Shown: one piece after another, positions 63,401-64,000 of the stretch
Layout: each line of letters begins with the position of its first letter
Numbering within the stretch: the first letter of the stretch is position 1
NCBI RefSeq assembly: GCF_003063505.1
Contig: NZ_NERW01000003.1
Location: 186,001 to 250,000, forward strand
From: Limnohabitans sp. T6-20
GTDB lineage: Bacteria; Pseudomonadota; Gammaproteobacteria; Burkholderiales; Burkholderiaceae_C
Direction of reading: 5' to 3'
Length of the DNA stretch: 64,000 nucleotides
Made by a program: the position numbers and the translations under genes
The notes under the pieces: model-generated
Told to the model about the DNA's origin: nothing
The model's input: only the letters and a program-made list of their open reading frames with translations
Databases searched by the model: none

Positions 63401-64000
63401 CGGTCCCACGCACGCAAGGTGATGGCGTCGGTCATCGTGCCCAAGTAGGTGCCGTTGGGTTTGTAATACACACGGTTGTCGCCGTCTGCGGCCAAGAGCA
63501 AGGCATTGCTGTCGGAGGTGCCCGTGACGGTGCTCCAGTTCGTGCCGCCATCGGTGCTGACGTACAGCGTGCCGTTAGTAGTGTTCACGCCGGTGATGGC
63601 AATGCCCTTTTGCGAGGCGGCAAAGCTGTCGGTGATGCCACCCACCAGGGTGCTGACCAAGCTGCCCACAGCCCCCGTTGGCACAGCGGCGTTTTGTGCC
63701 ACGCTGGACAGGCTGAGCGCTGTGTCGGCCAACACCGGCGCGGCGTTGGTGGTGTTGGTTTCAGAGGTCACTACGATGCCTTGTTGCACCAGCAGCTGGA
63801 CATTCAGAACAGCGTCGGTCCAGATGTCGTAGGCAATGCCGTCGTCGTAAGCCGCACCTGTGTTGGCGGCGCTGGCACTGGTGCCTGTTTTGGTGAAGCC
63901 GGTCGTGTCAAAACCATCGCCCTTGCCCAACACCAAGGTGTCGGCACTGGTGCCTTTGATGACCATTTGATAGTTACCAGCCGCCAAGTTGGCATTGTTC
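53593..64000 (-). CDS. Giant T1SS-type FG-GAP/RTX repeat protein, C-terminal 3469 codons (cut by window edge)
   Basis: The frame is open from base 64000 to the stop at 53593; the N-terminus is outside the window. Order from the visible N-terminal side: a short D-LVL...QLLVQQGI unit, an Ig-like stretch, a discoidin-like domain (WVQLDLGAAYSLSSIVVNSR), and then three modules. Each has a Big_5 Ig-like domain, seven FG-GAP repeats (GDVNGDG-x-x-D), an RTX-like calcium motif (GGGGVDRF-x-AG-x-GNDT) and a closing unit. After the third module come a concanavalin-like insert, a DUF1566-like domain, EF-hand-like calcium loops and a C-terminal copy of the closing unit. No transmembrane anchor is seen, so type I secretion through the downstream TolC-ABC-HlyD system is expected. 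A role as adhesin or surface matrix protein is inferred. Confidence 0.9.
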   Translation of the reverse strand, partial: NNANLAAGNYQMVIKGTSADTLVLGKGDGFDTTGFTKTGTSASAANTGAAYDDGIAYDIWTDAVLNVQLLVQQGIVVTSETNTTNAAPVLADTALSLSSVAQNAAVPTGAVGSLVSTLVGGITDSFAASQKGIAITGVNTTNGTLYVSTDGGTNWSTVTGTSDSNALLLAADGDNRVYYKPNGTYLGTMTDAITLRAWDRTSGADGTYVSASTNGNATAFSTATDTVSQLVSKAVTLNAVSTDNVLGSSEALVVSGTAVANATVALGINGQTINVTADSSGNWTYDGTKVRYIMVRKTLANTTATSDGFLTIGDVSAIQTGTGTNLALGATQTLSNANAFYWSAGPYSTAGNIHDGSSSDLATTYAEAYGIQTAYLTADGDAWVQLDLGAAYSLSSIVVNSRAGATGYTDRTNGASIYASAIDMSGMTHAQLNASALVNSVVISGLTASATSQAFTNSAPSIYGSELPASSTITAQTTVSGVTSTASTNLTVFGLTSSSPADNGYLSDLTANLTLTFNQATAKGTGTIQLYNAANSLVESFDVVSSSLVTGWGGNTLSINPTANLTAGTSYYLKIAATAIKDTAGDAFAGMTDTTTFNFTTTAADGSVVATPTMSGATNSLLGIAVSSAGDVNGDGYDDFILGASGAQSAYVVYGNAAGTPPDLVSGTIASSRGFQISGGTVMGQSVSSAGDVNGDGLADLIVGAGASNNSTAFVVYGAANRTSNVDVNATNFTSTVGFKISGQTGTYLGSSVSGAGDVNGDGLADVIVSSITDASNNCAAYVIYGASNGANVDLISGTIDPRSGFKITGAVNQQFSYSVASAGDVNGDGYSDVIVGSKFDNDVYVVYGAPTRASFSVAGNTIAATDGFRIVTGETSANSFGYTVSSVGDVNGDGFGDVMICDFKSENTFVIYGSANGTTVNIDANANLTVATSGMKIAGLYGLSATSAGDVNGDGLGDMLIGSSVINSGYAYVIYGTTSNTTITVNPAATLAASIGFKITAGTMTYFGEVASAAGDINGDGLGDLLIGSRGAGYAVLLGGTQWVTSAVTGSGTVTGTTAAEAIIGSTGADTLTGGGGVDRFFAGMGNDTVVLTASDVSNLSAASGATRATIQGGGGFDTLRLTGGTALDLTTISNAGGMGVEENSRIESIERIDLATDSTANTLTLAARDVKDMAGFNLFHTGSASADGKTWTNVLGTALSATTTFHQLQVDGGNTDSLVLNTHAGVWTNVGSVSNGTSNYTVYQNTATDTQVLVQAGVAVSVPPVLLYSSPSDNAYMLALGNNITLTFDQVVQQGTGTIGIYKSADNTLLETAYDVASSGLVTGWGTNKLTINPSIDLNASTGYYVKVTSTAVKGAGGASFVGINDESTFNFSTAAADGSVSAGPGFSGSSGSYLGKSVSGAGDVNGDGFDDFIVGAPVSNSAFVVYGNASGVGVDLSSGTIAASRGFKISGGNSLGYSVSGVGDFNGDGLSDVVVGSYSNTGAAYVVYGNSTGTNVALDNSQNIAASQGFKITGAANNWLGYSVSGAGDLNGDGLADLMVNGPGTGSNAVNYVVYGRASSVGLSLAGGTIAATDGFKITNVDLIYAPLSSAGDMNGDGFGDVIVGAGGYSSAFVIYGNASGTTTPIGPNIVASAGFRITTAQAGSYFASDAVSGAGDVNGDGLGDVVIGAYATNSAYVVYGSTTGATVNIDSTGGIAAGSGFRIAGTSGSLGSYVSAAGDINGDGLADVVVGASSSNNYAYVVYGNASGTTVNVNASGVIAATDGFKITNSVAVIASTGDINGDGLGDLIFGSNGGDSYRLLLGGTQWVTSAVTGTGTLTGTSAAEALIGSAAADTLTGGGGVDRFFAGQGNDTIVLTASDVTNLANNATGQTAKTTVSGGGGFDTIRLSGGAGLNLSNISNAGAMGLEENSRIESIERIDLATDTTANALVLAAKDVKDMAGFNLFHTGSASADGKTWTNVSGTALGTSTAFHQVQVDGGNTDSLVLNTHAGTWTNAGTVNNGTSDYTVYQNTATDTQVLVQAGVSVSNAPVMLAASNPVANGYLTSLGNDLTLTFDQVVLKGSGTIRLFNSATGALVEGFDVASSTLVTGWGTSTLTINPTSDLTASTGYHLKVTDNAVQNAAGSTFAGIADATTLNFTTAAGDNSVAPTVYTGPALTYVGYSVSGAGDVNGDGYGDYILGSNPQTATNGMAFVVYGDASGLGINLPNGTIAATKGFKISGSNSLGSSVSGIGDVNGDGLDDVIVGSYSSAGEAYVVYGNASGTGVALDISNNIPNSSSGYKITGAANSYLGSFVSGAGDVNGDGLADVIVGATNQSGAGNAYVVYGKAGTGSTGLSLASGTISAADGFQIKGNSTSGLGRSVSAAGDVNGDGLSDLIVTGADKIVYVVYGNSTGSTVDLSAGTIAGKGFKITSDKGTSNFGNRASSAGDVNGDGLADVIVGSEYDNTAYVIYGNASGTDVAINSTAGIASGIGFRIVSAKLVNFGLWVSGAGDVNGDGLGDFIIGNDNNSVGAYVVYGNASGTTVNIDSNGSIAAASGFRISGPTSGLYSYRVSGAGDINGDGMADLLVGSNAAGYSLVLGGTQWETAAVSGGGTVTGTASAEAVIGSAAADTLTGGGGVDRFYAGMGNDTIVLTASDVSNLANNTAGGPKALVSGGGGFDTIRLSVGAALDLTTISNAGAMGQEENSRIESIERIDLATDTAANTLTLMGRDVKDMAGFNLIRTGSVSADGNTWTNVTGSTRASGVLSFETTPAGISRVWSGSSNDWALADGSNSGDADLEDVLYSAANSGRYRNLDYTAIAAGTAVTTISAGFNFAMNTVGSQSGDGLNFSFGDKASLGNFEQGYAKGLSIEYGGLNVFAPDQKLHIYWNGTQIGVSTADITLDAKHTTNVSVSDTGLVTVLVDGSSFATATISGWQTANKAGWMFGYGGRTGQATGSAWVDDLTATANTQALGSTTNAHQLVVDGLSSDTVVLSPDLGDWINAGTVSNGSSNYTVYAQSLGGNSQVLVRSGVNVTNNDPVPFTGGNVTVNGVTMSLDYQWVQNGKNYFAVKNFSGTGDSNNNTMYTTHALLDTLFNGGADTVDTTVTAGVDDARTFLSGGYTFVLPTQAELVALSNTIPTTGWYNNRYWSSTLVSANTHVAVGIAGDWTYNVADSSPEMLVLQVLPVVIDLNRDGVLSYGQVTMDVNGDGHLDTTKWAGAQDGVLVWDKYADGLVHDNSQYAFAQYATTYANGLDAQGKAPTDLSGLAEAFDSNHDGMFDAQDAKFAEFNVWQDANQNGVSDAGEVRSLADWGISSINLVSDGVVRTPASGVIEAGRTAATATDGSNVLVSDAGFEYSSLAYSAETVAGLGAHIDLWGSGLNLDFASLAAVHLGIGQVDLSGHGANSLKVTLSDVLQGAVAGRLLVTGDADDTLVLRADEWQQAGQQVADNGQVYDVYAAANGLAAQLLIDQQILQKPL
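54925..57904 (-). repeat. Giant protein module 3 with an inserted concanavalin-like domain
   Basis: Big_5, seven FG-GAP repeats (about 56230-57535) and the RTX-like block follow the pattern of modules 1 and 2. After the IERIDLATD segment a domain of about 210 residues is inserted (55110-55745), with LSFETTPAGISRVWSGSSND, GLNFSFGDKASLGNFEQGYA and LHIYWNGTQIGVS, a beta-sandwich pattern like LamG/concanavalin or L-type lectin domains. The closing unit then follows (54930-55095). Confidence 0.75.
57905..60204 (-). repeat. Giant protein module 2 (Big_5, seven FG-GAP, RTX, closing unit)
   Basis: About 767 codons in the same order as module 1. The segment from the RTX block to the closing unit is nearly identical to module 1 at DNA level (compare 57910-58250 with 60220-60560), which suggests recent duplication. 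The propeller also has seven GD-x-NGDG repeats, with Val, Phe, Leu, Met and Ile variants at the third position. Confidence 0.8.
60205..62530 (-). repeat. Giant protein module 1 (Big_5, seven FG-GAP, RTX, closing unit)
   Basis: About 775 codons. Big_5 is near 62180-62530 (NGYLSDLTANLTLTFNQ, SYYLKIAATAIKD). Seven FG-GAP repeats near 60900-62160 make one full propeller. An RTX-like block lies near 60700-60880, an IERIDLATD segment near 60450-60560, and the closing unit near 60215-60365. Confidence 0.8.
62690..63010 (-). other. Discoidin (F5/8 type C)-like domain in the giant protein
   Basis: The segment TLSNANAFYWSAGPYSTAGN through DAWVQLDLGAAYSLSSIVVN, SRAGATGYTDRTNGASIYAS has the pattern of galactose-binding-like discoidin domains: a loop with Trp, then W-x-Q-x-D-L-G, then an Arg-rich strand. 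It may bind carbohydrate. The boundaries are approximate. Confidence 0.55.

Noticed and set aside
53593..64000. Regular short repeats in the giant gene considered as a CRISPR array
   Set aside because: The repeats are in-frame coding repeats with codon-level variation (FG-GAP), of uneven spacing and inside one uninterrupted reading frame.

Overview
The window looks like chromosome of a GC-rich betaproteobacterium of the order Burkholderiales, most likely family Comamonadaceae. This is inferred from gene content: a Bug-type solute-binding protein, a DUF4337 gene next to thyA-folA, dapA-bamC, and a type I secretion locus with a giant repeat protein. There is no 16S gene to confirm it. I see no tRNA or rRNA gene, CRISPR array, IS element or clear prophage. 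The window is cut at both ends: aroC at base 1 and a giant secreted protein at base 64000.

Bases 1-14150 are mostly housekeeping and small metabolic genes: aroC, a CBS protein, O-acetylhomoserine sulfhydrylase, a GNAT acetyltransferase, an alpha/beta hydrolase, a cytochrome P450, YihY, an FAD-linked oxidase, thyA-folA, a TPR/O-GlcNAc-transferase-like protein and exonuclease III. Bases 14422-26927 form a predicted amidoligase locus. One alpha-E protein and one circularly permuted ATP-grasp protein are encoded downstream of comEC on the minus strand. A transglutaminase/DUF2126 giant, an ATP-grasp/alpha-E fusion and a second transglutaminase lie on the plus strand. Bases 29008-34831 hold two tannase/feruloyl-esterase-family enzymes, a Bug binding protein and a DUF3237 protein in one operon, divergent from a LuxR-type regulator.

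Bases 35026-35596 hold a toxin-antitoxin pair with a readable promoter and operator. Bases 36258-41516 are a parE-X-parC operon in which X is a BRO-N/DinD-like gene, translationally overlapped with parC. Then come an MFS transporter, a methyltransferase, dapA-bamC, a tiny lipoprotein with a structured leader, a RoxA-like oxygenase, slyD and dut. Bases 48581-64000 are a type I secretion system (HlyD, ABC, TolC) and its probable substrate, a giant protein with three copies of a module containing a seven-repeat FG-GAP beta-propeller.

Scattered through the window are 15 copies, in six clusters, of a 26-bp REP-like hairpin element. The flanks are conserved and the stem changes in a compensatory way between copies. 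One pair lies inside a small reading frame. These elements, the amidoligase locus, the gene between parE and parC, and the propeller protein are the parts most worth following up.
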